Assembly (NCBI RefSeq): GCF_001403615.1
Contig: NZ_LN879450.1
Coordinates: 20,817-84,816 of the forward strand
Direction: 5' to 3'
Length of the DNA: 64,000 nt
From: Desnuesiella massiliensis
Lineage (GTDB): Bacteria; Bacillota; Clostridia; Clostridiales; Clostridiaceae
Position numbers and translations under genes: made by a program
Notes under the pieces: model-generated
What the model was told of the DNA's origin: nothing
Database searches by the model: none
Seen by the model: only the letters and a program-made list of their open reading frames with translations
In this document: piece by piece, positions 43,747 through 52,134 of the stretch
Position numbering within the stretch: position 1 is the first letter of the stretch
Layout of the letters: every line of letters starts with the position of its first letter

Positions 43747-44623
43747 ATAAATTGAACCTCTTCCTATATCCACATTTTCTGCAAAGCTCCTCTACTACCT
43801 CTCGCCTAGAGAATCCATCAAATATATCATTTGCCCTTTTACTCTCTATTATTTCAGAGAAGGTATTTTTATGAATATTGCCTAGATTTATTACGCCTTC
43901 TCCATCTAGGCAACAAGGAATAACAGTCCCATCCACTAATATGCCTACTTGATTTCTTAATCCATAGCAGAAGCCCTTTCCTAAGTCCTCTTCTTCCTTT
44001 AAATCTGGCCACTTAAATTCATAATCTTGATTTAAAAATACTCTTTCATGAATTTTTATCCCTCTTCCCGGGCTTATTTGTTCCTCTATTCTATAAGGAA
44101 GATTAAAGGTATTTTCAATCTTCTCTAAAATGTCTCTATTTCTCTTCCTTTGAAGGTTTGTAGCATTATCCTCATATAAGTTCCAAAGTCTTAAAGATAT
44201 TAATGTATCGCTCTTTATTAAGGCTTCTTGTACAAAATCCATAATATCATTAATATAAGCGTCCATATTGGTTGAATTTTCATTGCCATCGAAGCTATGT
44301 AATGAAAAATTAACCTGCCTTAACGCAGGCTTTCCCAATAATTTATCCTTAACTTTGCTTATAAGTGTTCCATTGGTGGTTAAATTAACCTTAAAGCCTT
44401 TTTCATAGCTTAAATCTAAAAACTTATCTATGTGAGGATGGGTAAGAGGCTCCCCCTTTATGTGAAAATATATATAACTAGTGTGATCTTTTATTTGCTC
44501 TAATATTTTGTTAAAAGTGTCAAGGCTCATTATTTCTGGAGTTCTTTTAGTTTTAGGGCAAAAGGAACAAGCAAGATTGCATATATTTGTTATCTCGATA
44601 TAAAACTTCTTAAATTTTTTCAC
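43745..44623 (-). CDS. radical SAM protein with SPASM-like C-terminus
   Basis: 292 residues. The iron-sulfur motif is CNLACSFC (Cys15, Cys19, Cys22), followed by FHIKGEPLTHPHIDKFLDLS (GGEP-like SAM-binding motif) and NLTTNGTLI. The C-terminal part has CYGLRNQVGILVDGTVIPCCLDGEG and ELCRKCGYRKRF, a cysteine set like SPASM domains that hold auxiliary clusters. Substrate unknown. It is a single gene with no peptide precursor visible nearby. GTG start with AGGAG 9-10 bases upstream. Confidence 0.87.
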   Translation of the reverse strand: MKKFKKFYIEITNICNLACSFCPKTKRTPEIMSLDTFNKILEQIKDHTSYIYFHIKGEPLTHPHIDKFLDLSYEKGFKVNLTTNGTLISKVKDKLLGKPALRQVNFSLHSFDGNENSTNMDAYINDIMDFVQEALIKSDTLISLRLWNLYEDNATNLQRKRNRDILEKIENTFNLPYRIEEQISPGRGIKIHERVFLNQDYEFKWPDLKEEEDLGKGFCYGLRNQVGILVDGTVIPCCLDGEGVINLGNIHKNTFSEIIESKRANDIFDGFSRREVVEELCRKCGYRKRFNL

Positions 44624-44682
44624 TTAAATTTACTCCTTATCATCAAAAAACATAATAACCCCATTATAATTTTTTATATAAT

Positions 44683-44725
44683 AAAAGACAATAGTTAAAG
44701 TTTTTTACTAAACTATTGTCTTTTT
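44683..44725. terminator. hairpin terminator next to the palindromic element
   Basis: AAAAGACAATAGTT with AACTATTGTCTTTTT around a 14-base loop. It can stop transcripts from the TldE side. The stem core ACAATAGTT recurs in the terminator at 47661. Confidence 0.75.
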
Positions 44726-44832
44726 ATAGGAGGCTGTGAAAAAAGGTGTTCTATAGGTTTCCCTCCACCGCGCGTGGAGCTCCACGCGCGGCCCGTGAAA
44801 AAGAACACCTATGTTTTTCACATCCTCCTATA
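44725..44832. repeat. 108-bp inverted-repeat element with GC-rich core
   Basis: Outer arms TATAGGAGG-TGTGAAAAA-AGGTGTTCT match the complement on the right. The centre (44768-44791) is a perfect 24-bp palindrome of almost only G and C around GAGCTC, in a region otherwise about 30% GC. No ORF. Resembles a MITE or a foldback element. Confidence 0.7.
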
Positions 44833-44845
44833 GCTATATATTCTT

Positions 44846-46138
44846 CTACTTTCCTGATATATTAACTCCATTGACCTTTATCCAAGGTAGTATAGTACTT
44901 CCTGAATTTATAGTTTCTATAGATATATCTTCTATATTATTAAACATATCATATAAGTTTGAAGATATCATAGTTTCTGATAAAGCGTATTTTATTTCCC
45001 CATCTTCTACATAGAAGCTATTTTTAGCAACTCCAGCAAAATCACCATTATTAGCTGGATTACCTCCAGAAAATCTTCCTAGAATTATACCTTTTTTAGT
45101 ATTCTTTATTATATCTTGCAAGGATGTATTACCACCCTCCACTACAAGATTAAGTGCTGTTTTAGCTACAGCTTTTCCTGTCTTTTTGGCAGCATATAAT
45201 CCTAATACAAAGCTCTTTAAAACTCCCGCTTCTACTAGAGTGAGATTCTCTGTCTTAATGCCATCAGTGGTTATAAAGTTTTTATCTGCCATGCTTTCAG
45301 CTAGTGGCATACATTTTACGGTTAAGCTTTCCTTAGCCACCTTTTCATTTAATTTATCCTTTAGTATACTTGTACCACTTATCAGTGGACTATCTGAAAG
45401 GAAATTCATTATATAGGAGCCTATCATGTCCATAGCTGACTCAGGGGTTAATATAATATCTCCTATGAATTTTCCTACACTACTGCAATGAAGCTGTTTT
45501 ATTATATCTTCCATTCTTTGTCTTACATCGGCATATTCCATTAAATCCTCTGGTAGTTCCTCGAAGCTATAAGCAAAATAGTTAAAGGATGTGGATTTAT
45601 CTCCTTCCTTTGCTAAGAAAACTACGCTTGCATTATATATACCCTTACTTATTTTAAATTCAACACCATTAGAGTTAACAAACACGCTCTCAACCTTATC
45701 AAAAGATAGGGTAGTTCCATCCATGAAGTTAATCTGAGGATAATCTTTTTCTATCTTAGCTAAAAAATTCCTTGTTAAGTCGTACATTTTATCTAAGTCT
45801 GGTTCATTATTTCCTGAAAAAAAGTCTTCTTTCTCTTGATATTCTGCTATATCATTGCAAGGATCTGTCTCTGCAGAATTAGTCATTTCAATAAGCTCAT
45901 CTATTTTGCTATTGATTGTATTCTTGTCCAACTTGTTTAATGCTATGGTGGCTTTTTTTCCATTCTTTATAGCCAGCATACTTACTGAGCCATCTATGGT
46001 GGTTCTTAGCAGTGATATACCTTCTCTTGTAAAGTTAAGCTCATATTTTTTATTATTATATACACTACAACTTGCTTTATCTACACCTAAAGCTTTTATA
46101 GCATTCACACAATATAAGGCTAAATCTCTGTTATCCAT
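44846..46138 (-). CDS. tldE: TldE/PmbA-family metalloprotease subunit
   Basis: 430 residues of the modulator-of-gyrase family. VDKASCSVYNNKKYELNFTREG opens it and the C-terminal GGNPANNGDFAGVAKNSFYVEDGEI with ALSETMISSNLYDMF closes it. The subunit lacks the HExxxH site and forms a heteromer with TldD, acting on unfolded or modified peptides. ATG with GGGGGAAG 7 bases upstream, 3 bp from the tldD stop, so the pair is co-translated. Confidence 0.93.
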   Translation of the reverse strand: MDNRDLALYCVNAIKALGVDKASCSVYNNKKYELNFTREGISLLRTTIDGSVSMLAIKNGKKATIALNKLDKNTINSKIDELIEMTNSAETDPCNDIAEYQEKEDFFSGNNEPDLDKMYDLTRNFLAKIEKDYPQINFMDGTTLSFDKVESVFVNSNGVEFKISKGIYNASVVFLAKEGDKSTSFNYFAYSFEELPEDLMEYADVRQRMEDIIKQLHCSSVGKFIGDIILTPESAMDMIGSYIMNFLSDSPLISGTSILKDKLNEKVAKESLTVKCMPLAESMADKNFITTDGIKTENLTLVEAGVLKSFVLGLYAAKKTGKAVAKTALNLVVEGGNTSLQDIIKNTKKGIILGRFSGGNPANNGDFAGVAKNSFYVEDGEIKYALSETMISSNLYDMFNNIEDISIETINSGSTILPWIKVNGVNISGK

Positions 46139-46141
46139 ATC

Positions 46142-47524
46142 CTATCTTCCCCCTATATTAACTTTACACTTAATCGCAGGACCACCCATACCAACGGTTA
46201 TAGGCTGTTTCTTTCCACACATGCCTCCACTGAGCCAAGTAAGGTCATCAGATATCATGGAAACAGTTTTAAGCATATCAAAGGCTACTCCTGATATAGT
46301 GGTATCCTTTATAGCTCTACCAAGATTACCATTCTTTATTTCATAACCCATGGTAACTCCAAACATAAATTCACTAGTAGCGTCGGCCTGTCCATTGCTA
46401 GGATTCATTAAATAATATCCATCCTCTACAGAGGCTATAAGTTCTTTCAATTTACTCTTTCCTGGTAATATACAGGTATTTCTCATTCTTATTATGGGTT
46501 CATCATAAAATTCATAAGCTCTTGCATTTCCTGTAGGCTTAAAGCCTAAGATGCTAGCACTCTCTTTATTATGCATATATCCTTTTAGTATTCCATTTTC
46601 TATTATCACTGCATCCCCTGCCTTAGTACCTTCATCATCTATGTATATAGGTACTGGACAAGTCTTATCAAAAGCAGTATTAGCAAAATCCACTAAATTA
46701 ACTAAGGGACTCGCTACCTCTTTATTTAAATATTCTCCCGCTATAGAGCCACTTAAAACAAAGTCAGCCTCGGTGGTATGGCCTATGGCCTCATGGGCTA
46801 GTATACCTGCAAGGTCTGGTGCTAATACACATTCCTTAAAGCCTGCTTCTGGGTGTACCCCTTCCCTCTTATCCATAAGCTTAAGATATAATTCATCTAT
46901 TTTACCATATACATCACTAGGAGCATTAAATTTATCCTCAAATTGGCCTAACCCGCCATATACCTCATAAAGCTCTACAGGAACACCAGTGTTATCTTCT
47001 ACCGTTAGTTCAATGATAATCATGGTTCTTGGTAATAAGGAGTAAAGGCTAGCTCCTGATGAAGTTAATATTCTCTTTTCCATATTTAACTCATTAATAC
47101 CCACAAATCTACTTGAAAGATTCTTATATTTATTTGCTATATACGCATCTATTTCCTTAGCAAAATTTATTAACTCTCCTTGGCTTAGTCTCTTTTTTTT
47201 AGTACCAAAGCTCTTTTCTATAGAGTAATCAGAGGTAATAAGCTCTCTTTTTGGCGCAGAACTCTTGCTGTTTAAGAACTCACCATTGCTCTTAGCTAAT
47301 CTTAATACTTCTTTTACACTTTCATTACTAATTTCAGAATTTGATGCAAAACCCCAAGAGCCATTAACATTAACTCTTGCACTAACTCCGCTAGTGGATG
47401 ACCTTACGTTATTAACCAAATTCCCATTTAGCAAGGATACCCTTGTTAAAGAATTTTCTTGACATCTTAATTCTGTATAACCCTTTAATAAGTGGTTATA
47501 GCTATTTAGAGTTAAAATACTCAT
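46142..47524 (-). CDS. tldD: TldD-family metalloprotease
   Basis: 460 residues. The metal site LAHEAIGHTTEADF (HExxxH) and the later GLSGGMCGKKQP-like stretch (LSGGMCGKKQPITVGMGGP) with Cys ligand are present, as is PGKSKLKELIAS. With TldE it degrades or trims peptides; in other bacteria it matures microcins. GGGAGGGG before ATG. First of a two-gene operon. Confidence 0.94.
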   Translation of the reverse strand: MSILTLNSYNHLLKGYTELRCQENSLTRVSLLNGNLVNNVRSSTSGVSARVNVNGSWGFASNSEISNESVKEVLRLAKSNGEFLNSKSSAPKRELITSDYSIEKSFGTKKKRLSQGELINFAKEIDAYIANKYKNLSSRFVGINELNMEKRILTSSGASLYSLLPRTMIIIELTVEDNTGVPVELYEVYGGLGQFEDKFNAPSDVYGKIDELYLKLMDKREGVHPEAGFKECVLAPDLAGILAHEAIGHTTEADFVLSGSIAGEYLNKEVASPLVNLVDFANTAFDKTCPVPIYIDDEGTKAGDAVIIENGILKGYMHNKESASILGFKPTGNARAYEFYDEPIIRMRNTCILPGKSKLKELIASVEDGYYLMNPSNGQADATSEFMFGVTMGYEIKNGNLGRAIKDTTISGVAFDMLKTVSMISDDLTWLSGGMCGKKQPITVGMGGPAIKCKVNIGGR

Positions 47525-47660
47525 AATATCCCCTCCCTCTTGTATTCATATATAATTCTATATTTACATTAATTTACCTTCTATTATTTCTTAACTTTAT
47601 ATTAATTTTTAATATTATTTTTAATCTTCTAACTCCTTTTCTTAAGGTTCTTAAAATAAA

Positions 47661-47699
47661 AAAACAATAGTTGAAGCCCCCCAGCTTCAACTATTGTTG
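47661..47699 (-). terminator. terminator of the DUF1015 gene
   Basis: ACAATAGTTGAAG with CTTCAACTATTGT around a C-rich loop, then a T-run on the minus strand. Confidence 0.9.
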
Positions 47700-47775
47700 T
47701 CCCCCTTATATAAAAAACCCTCTTTTTATTCATTGTATAATATACACAAATTACATCTTTTATAAGCTAAATCCC

Positions 47776-49020
47776 CTATTTTAGCTTATGGATAAACAAT
47801 CCGCTCCTTAGTTTTGGCTCAAACCATGTTGATTTAGGAGGCATTACCTTCCCTGCATCTGCAATAGCCATCAAGTCATCAATGGTTGTAGCAAACATGG
47901 AGAAGGCTACTTTCATTCCTCCCTCTACTCTTCTTTCTAATTCTTTCAGACCTCTAATTCCACCGATAAAATCAATTCTCTTGTCCGTTCTAGGATCTTT
48001 AATTCCTAAAATAGGATCTAATAAATTATTCTGAAGAATAGATACATCTAATCTATCAACAGGATCATTAGGATCATAAGTTCCCTCTTTTGCAGTAAGC
48101 TTATACCATTTTCCATCCAAGTACATTCCGTAGGTATGTTTACTAGAAGGCTTATATGGTCCTTCCCCTTCATATAGGCTCACGTCAAATTTTTCCGCAG
48201 TCTTAAGCATATATTCCTCGGTTGAAAAGCCATTTAAGTCCTTAACAACCCTGTTATAGTCCATAACATATAGGTCCTCATCTGGGAAAATTACTGATAA
48301 AAAGAAATTAAATTCTTCGTTTCCTGTAAAGTCAGGATTTTGTTCTCTTCTCATTTTTCCAACTTTTACTGCCGATGCAGCCCTATGATGTCCATCTGCA
48401 ATATATAAATAGTCTACCCCTTTAAATAGATCACATAATCTTTCTATAGTATCATTACAATCTATAACCCAAACCATATGAGCTATTCCATCTTCAGATA
48501 CAAAGTTATATACAGGTTCTTTTTTAGTCCAAGCCTCAACTATATCAGAAATCTCTTTTTTATTTCTATAGGTTAAGAATATAGGACCTGTATTTGAATC
48601 ACAATAGTCTACGTGATTTATTCTATCTTGCTCTTTATCTGCTCTAGTGTGCTCATGCTTTTTAATAACATCCTTCATATATTCATCTATAGAAGTGCAC
48701 CCTACTAAGCCTGTCTGCACTCTGCCATCCATTACTTGTCTATAAATATATAGATAATCTTCCCCATCCTGTATAAAGGTATTTTCCTCTATCATCCTAT
48801 TTAAATTTTTCCTAGCTTGTTCGTATACTTCTTTACTATATAGGTCAATACTAGAATCTAGATCTATTTCTGCTTTATCTACATGTAGAAAAGAGTAAGG
48901 ATTGTCCTTTACCATTTCTCTAGCTTCTTCGCTGTTCATTACATCATAGGGTAGAGCTGCAACTTTATCAGCCAAGTTCTTTTCAGGTCTTACTGCCTTA
49001 AAAGGTTTTACTACTGCCAT
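47776..49020 (-). CDS. DUF1015 family protein
   Basis: 414 residues. AVVKPFKAVRPEKNLADKVAALPYDV is the family start; later YIADGHHRAASAVKVGKMRR carries the GHHR motif, and GKVMPPKSTWFEPKLRSGLF is the typical end. The DGHHR stretch recalls ParB-like nucleotide-binding proteins; relatives are serine kinases (SbnI/SerK-type), and genes of this family often lie beside serA and serC as here. Probably acts in serine metabolism. GGGGG 9 bases before ATG. Confidence 0.9.
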   Translation of the reverse strand: MAVVKPFKAVRPEKNLADKVAALPYDVMNSEEAREMVKDNPYSFLHVDKAEIDLDSSIDLYSKEVYEQARKNLNRMIEENTFIQDGEDYLYIYRQVMDGRVQTGLVGCTSIDEYMKDVIKKHEHTRADKEQDRINHVDYCDSNTGPIFLTYRNKKEISDIVEAWTKKEPVYNFVSEDGIAHMVWVIDCNDTIERLCDLFKGVDYLYIADGHHRAASAVKVGKMRREQNPDFTGNEEFNFFLSVIFPDEDLYVMDYNRVVKDLNGFSTEEYMLKTAEKFDVSLYEGEGPYKPSSKHTYGMYLDGKWYKLTAKEGTYDPNDPVDRLDVSILQNNLLDPILGIKDPRTDKRIDFIGGIRGLKELERRVEGGMKVAFSMFATTIDDLMAIADAGKVMPPKSTWFEPKLRSGLFIHKLK

Positions 49021-49039
49021 TAATTTTAACCCCCTGTGT

Positions 49040-49140
49040 TAGGGAATCACTACGTAAACTTAATTTATACATGTTCCCAAATGCCAATCTTCAAGGGATT
49101 TTGGTGCATATATAAATTAATAGTTGAAGTTGTTTCCCTA
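49040..49140. repeat. 100-bp imperfect-palindrome element, copy B
   Basis: Ends TAGGGAA/TTCCCTA. Shares TACGTAAACTTAA, TTATACATGTTCC and AGTTGTTTCCCTA with copy A at 15883-15982. The inner stem here is AATTTATATATG/CATGTATAAATT, where copy A has AACTTATACATG/CATGTATAAGTT: one base pair changed on both sides. Lies in the gap between serA and the DUF1015 gene. Confidence 0.8.
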
Positions 49141-49180
49141 ATATATTGTATTTTTAAAATATAAAATTTATAACTTATTC

Positions 49181-49218
49181 AAGCAGAAAAATCCTTGAGC
49201 ATAGGAAATTTTCTGCTT
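49181..49218 (-). terminator. hairpin terminator after serA
   Basis: AAGCAGAAAA-TCCT with AGGA-TTTTCTGCTT around a short loop. It separates serA from the DUF1015 gene but may allow some read-through. Confidence 0.7.
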
Positions 49219-49250
49219 GATTAATTAAACCTTAGATCTATATATTTTTT

Positions 49251-50162
49251 CTATTTTAAAAAATTCTTTATAATACTTACTATCTCTTCACCTATTCTTG
49301 TTTGTGCTTCTATAGTAGAAGCTCCTATATGTGGTGTTACTGAAACTTTAGGATGGTTTACTAGCTCCATATTCTTCGTTGGTTCTTCTGCAAACACATC
49401 TATTCCCGCTCCGGCCAATTTTCCACTATTTAAAGCCTCTAATAAAGCCTCCTCACAAACTACGCCACCCCTTGCGCAGTTTATTATATAAGCTCTGTCC
49501 TTCATCATCGCAAGCTCTTCTTTTCCAATTACCGCACCTTTACTCTTATCTAATGGAATATGAAGAGAAACAAAGTCTGATCTCTTTAATAAATCCTGTA
49601 ATCCACAGTATTCATACTCATCATAACCTTCTGCTTTTCCGCTTCTATTAGTATATAGCACCTTCATTCCTAACACATGGGCTCTCTTAGCTAGCTCTTT
49701 AGCTATTCTTCCAAAGCCGATTAAACCTAGAGTTTTTCCTGAAAGCTCTATTCCCTCATATTTTTTCTTTTCCCACTTGCCTTCTCTCATAGTTATATTA
49801 GAATCACCAATAAATCTGGTCACCGCAAACATATGAGCTAGGGCTAATTCCGCTACGGAAGCACTGCTTGCGTTTGGAGTATTTGTAACCTTAATGCCTT
49901 TTTCTTCAGCATAAGCTACATCAATATTATCTACTCCAACTCCGCCACGAATTACAAGCTTCAGTCTACCGCTTTCTAAAGCTTTATCTATTATAGGCTT
50001 TCTAACCTTTGTGGCTGATCTTACTACTAGCGCATCAAAATTATTTAACTCTGCTCCTAAAGCTTCTGGTTCATAGAACTGTTCTACTACCTCAAAGCCA
50101 GCTTTTCTTAAATCTTCCACCGCACTTTTTTCCATACCATCAGTTATTAAAATTCTATGCAT
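49251..50162 (-). CDS. serA: D-3-phosphoglycerate dehydrogenase (short form)
   Basis: 303 residues, without the C-terminal ACT regulatory domain of longer SerA. NAD motif GKTLGLIGFGRIAKELAKRA, substrate Arg in VRGGVGVDNIDVAYAEEKGI, catalytic His in SVTPHIGAST and DVFAEEP. Family could also hold other 2-hydroxyacid dehydrogenases, but the adjacent aminotransferase supports serine synthesis. GGGGGCC 6-7 bases before ATG; 38 bp after the aminotransferase gene. Confidence 0.9.
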   Translation of the reverse strand: MHRILITDGMEKSAVEDLRKAGFEVVEQFYEPEALGAELNNFDALVVRSATKVRKPIIDKALESGRLKLVIRGGVGVDNIDVAYAEEKGIKVTNTPNASSASVAELALAHMFAVTRFIGDSNITMREGKWEKKKYEGIELSGKTLGLIGFGRIAKELAKRAHVLGMKVLYTNRSGKAEGYDEYEYCGLQDLLKRSDFVSLHIPLDKSKGAVIGKEELAMMKDRAYIINCARGGVVCEEALLEALNSGKLAGAGIDVFAEEPTKNMELVNHPKVSVTPHIGASTIEAQTRIGEEIVSIIKNFLK

Positions 50163-50200
50163 TAAAGGCCCCCCTCAACTAAGCATATAGTGTAGTATTT

Positions 50201-51277
50201 CTATTTAAATCCTAATACTTCATCAAGAACACTTAATACTTCATTTATGTCTTCCATTTGACAGTCTGCCATATGAGCTATTCTAAAGGTCTTATCTTTT
50301 AGTTTTCCATATCCATTAGATATCTGGAATCCTCTTTCTCCAAGTTTTTTATTTAATGCAGATATATCCATACCTGTAGTGTTTTTAATATTAGTTAAGG
50401 TATTAGATAAATATCTTTGGTCTGGGAATATCTCAAAATGTTCTCTAGCCCAAGCTCTAACTACTTCTGCCATAGCTTTATGTCTTTCAAATCTATTTTC
50501 TAATCCTTCTTCATTCATTATTCTATCAAGTTGATAGTCTAAAGCATACATATGTGATAATGAAGGTGTTGATGGATATTGATAATCCTTCTTTTGAATG
50601 TATTCATATAAAGATAATAAATCTAAGTATAATCCTCTATGTGGTACTTTCTTAGCTCTTTCTACTGCTTTTTCTGAGAAAGTACAGATTGCTAATCCTG
50701 GAGGCAATCCAATTGCTTTTTGAGTTGATGTTATACAAATATCCACTCCAAGTTTGTCTACTTCAATTTTTGTACCAGCTGCTGAACTTACAGTATCTAA
50801 GCAATATACTACTTCAGGATATTTCTTCATAACCTCTGCAATTTCTTCTACAGGATTCATTACACCTGTGGAAGTTTCATTGTGAGTTATGGTTATAAGG
50901 TCATATTTTCCTGTAGATAAAACCTCATCTACTAGCTCTGGTGTTGTTGGTGTTCCCCATTCAACTTCAAATAAGTCTGCAGGCACATTATTAGATGTAG
51001 CCATTTCATACCATCTGTTTCCGAAAGATCCTACAGAAAAAACTGCTGCTCTTTTTGCAGTACATGAACGAACTGCACCTTCCATAAGTCCACTACCAGA
51101 AGTTGTTGAAAGTAAAATTTCACTTTCTGTATAGAATAATTTTCTCATGTTGTCACTTATTCTTCTTTGAAGCGCTGAAGCATCTTTGCTTCTATGGCCT
51201 ATCATAGGCGTTGCCATCTTTTCTAATACATCTGGTCTAACTTCTACTGGTCCTGGTATAAATAGTTTTTTGTGCAT
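50201..51277 (-). CDS. class V pyridoxal-phosphate aminotransferase (serine pathway)
   Basis: 358 residues. KKLFIPGPVEVRPDVLEKMATPMIGHRS opens it; TSGSGLMEGAVRSC and TVSSAAGTKIEVDKLGVDICITSTQKAIGLPPG (Schiff-base Lys in STQK) are the family's PLP sites. It belongs to the alanine/serine-glyoxylate and SerC-like branch; beside serA, phosphoserine or serine-pyruvate transamination is most likely. GGAGGG 8 bases before ATG. Leads the serC-serA-DUF1015 run. Confidence 0.88.
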   Translation of the reverse strand: MHKKLFIPGPVEVRPDVLEKMATPMIGHRSKDASALQRRISDNMRKLFYTESEILLSTTSGSGLMEGAVRSCTAKRAAVFSVGSFGNRWYEMATSNNVPADLFEVEWGTPTTPELVDEVLSTGKYDLITITHNETSTGVMNPVEEIAEVMKKYPEVVYCLDTVSSAAGTKIEVDKLGVDICITSTQKAIGLPPGLAICTFSEKAVERAKKVPHRGLYLDLLSLYEYIQKKDYQYPSTPSLSHMYALDYQLDRIMNEEGLENRFERHKAMAEVVRAWAREHFEIFPDQRYLSNTLTNIKNTTGMDISALNKKLGERGFQISNGYGKLKDKTFRIAHMADCQMEDINEVLSVLDEVLGFK

Positions 51278-51783
51278 TAATCAACCCTCCAAATTATGAC
51301 TCTAGCTATAGATAATATGCAATTTAATCATCTAAGCTTATGCCATTTTAATTTCAAATTAATATACCCCGCTGAATTTTTGTAACCATTTACATTTTAC
51401 CATTAGATAATTCTTTTCTCAATATTCTTAAAAATAAATATATATAGTTTTTTATGAATTATTAAAATTTTTTCCTAGACTTTTTAATATTTTTTGTAAT
51501 ATCCTCTAAAAAAATTTCACATTCTTTCAAAAAACTATGCTTAAAGATATTATAATATGAATTTTAGATAATATTGAATTTTTTTATTATGTTAATTCAT
51601 CAATTTATTATACTAAATCATAGAATCGCAAGTTTTAGAATACTCTAATGGTGATTATATGCTATACTAAACATTATATGCTATTATATTAATATATTCA
51701 ATTACAAATTACTTCCTAATATTAGCCATGTCAAAAAAACTAGTTAGTTAGCCTGTCTATTTTAGGTAATATTGAGTCCACTA
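51278..51783. other. 506-bp AT-rich gap
   Basis: Very AT-rich. I find no ORF with a ribosome site and no T-box or serine-riboswitch signature. It must hold the promoter of the serine operon, but no clear -35/-10 pair stands out. Confidence 0.5.
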
Positions 51784-51972
51784 CTAATTTGTATTAATGA
51801 GATTTTTCATGTAGTCGTATAGATCCTTTATACATTTTCCTCTAACAAAATTTGAGCAGTTATCACAGCTATTTGAGAGCGGCCCTCCCATGCTTATTAT
51901 AGATGAACCATATCTTGCATCATACCCCGGGCAATTTTCTCCGATTATACTTTTTAGTTGATCTTTATACAC
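51784..51972 (-). CDS. small Cys-containing protein, unknown function
   Basis: 62 residues from a GTG at 51972, with GAGGTGG 5 bases upstream. A longer frame with an ATG at 52068 is open but its extra 32 residues look like translated leader. Content: ENCPGYDARYGSSIISMGG, then SNSCDNCSNFVRGKCIKDL. Four of its Cys lie as C...CxxC...C, suggesting a metal or cluster site. I know of similar short clostridial proteins but no function. Confidence 0.6.
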   Translation of the reverse strand: MYKDQLKSIIGENCPGYDARYGSSIISMGGPLSNSCDNCSNFVRGKCIKDLYDYMKNLINTN

Positions 51973-52070
51973 TGTTACCACCTCGTTTTTATAGGTTATT
52001 ATTGTGTATAGTTTCGCCCTAAAGATCATTAAATATGTAAATGTAACAAATGAATAAGCGTTATACAAAT

Positions 52071-52116
52071 AAAAAAGACAAGATTGCCGCTATATATCAG
52101 CATTAATCTTGCCTTT
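52071..52116 (-). terminator. terminator of the M32 carboxypeptidase gene
   Basis: GGCAAGATTAATGC and GC-GGCAATCTTGTC form an imperfect stem, then TTTTTTATTT on the minus strand. Confidence 0.75.
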
Positions 52117-52134
52117 AAATTTATTATTCAATAA

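Noticed and set aside
51278..51783. T-box or serine riboswitch before the aminotransferase gene
   Set aside because: No T-box AGGGTGGTACCGCG-type sequence or other leader structure found.
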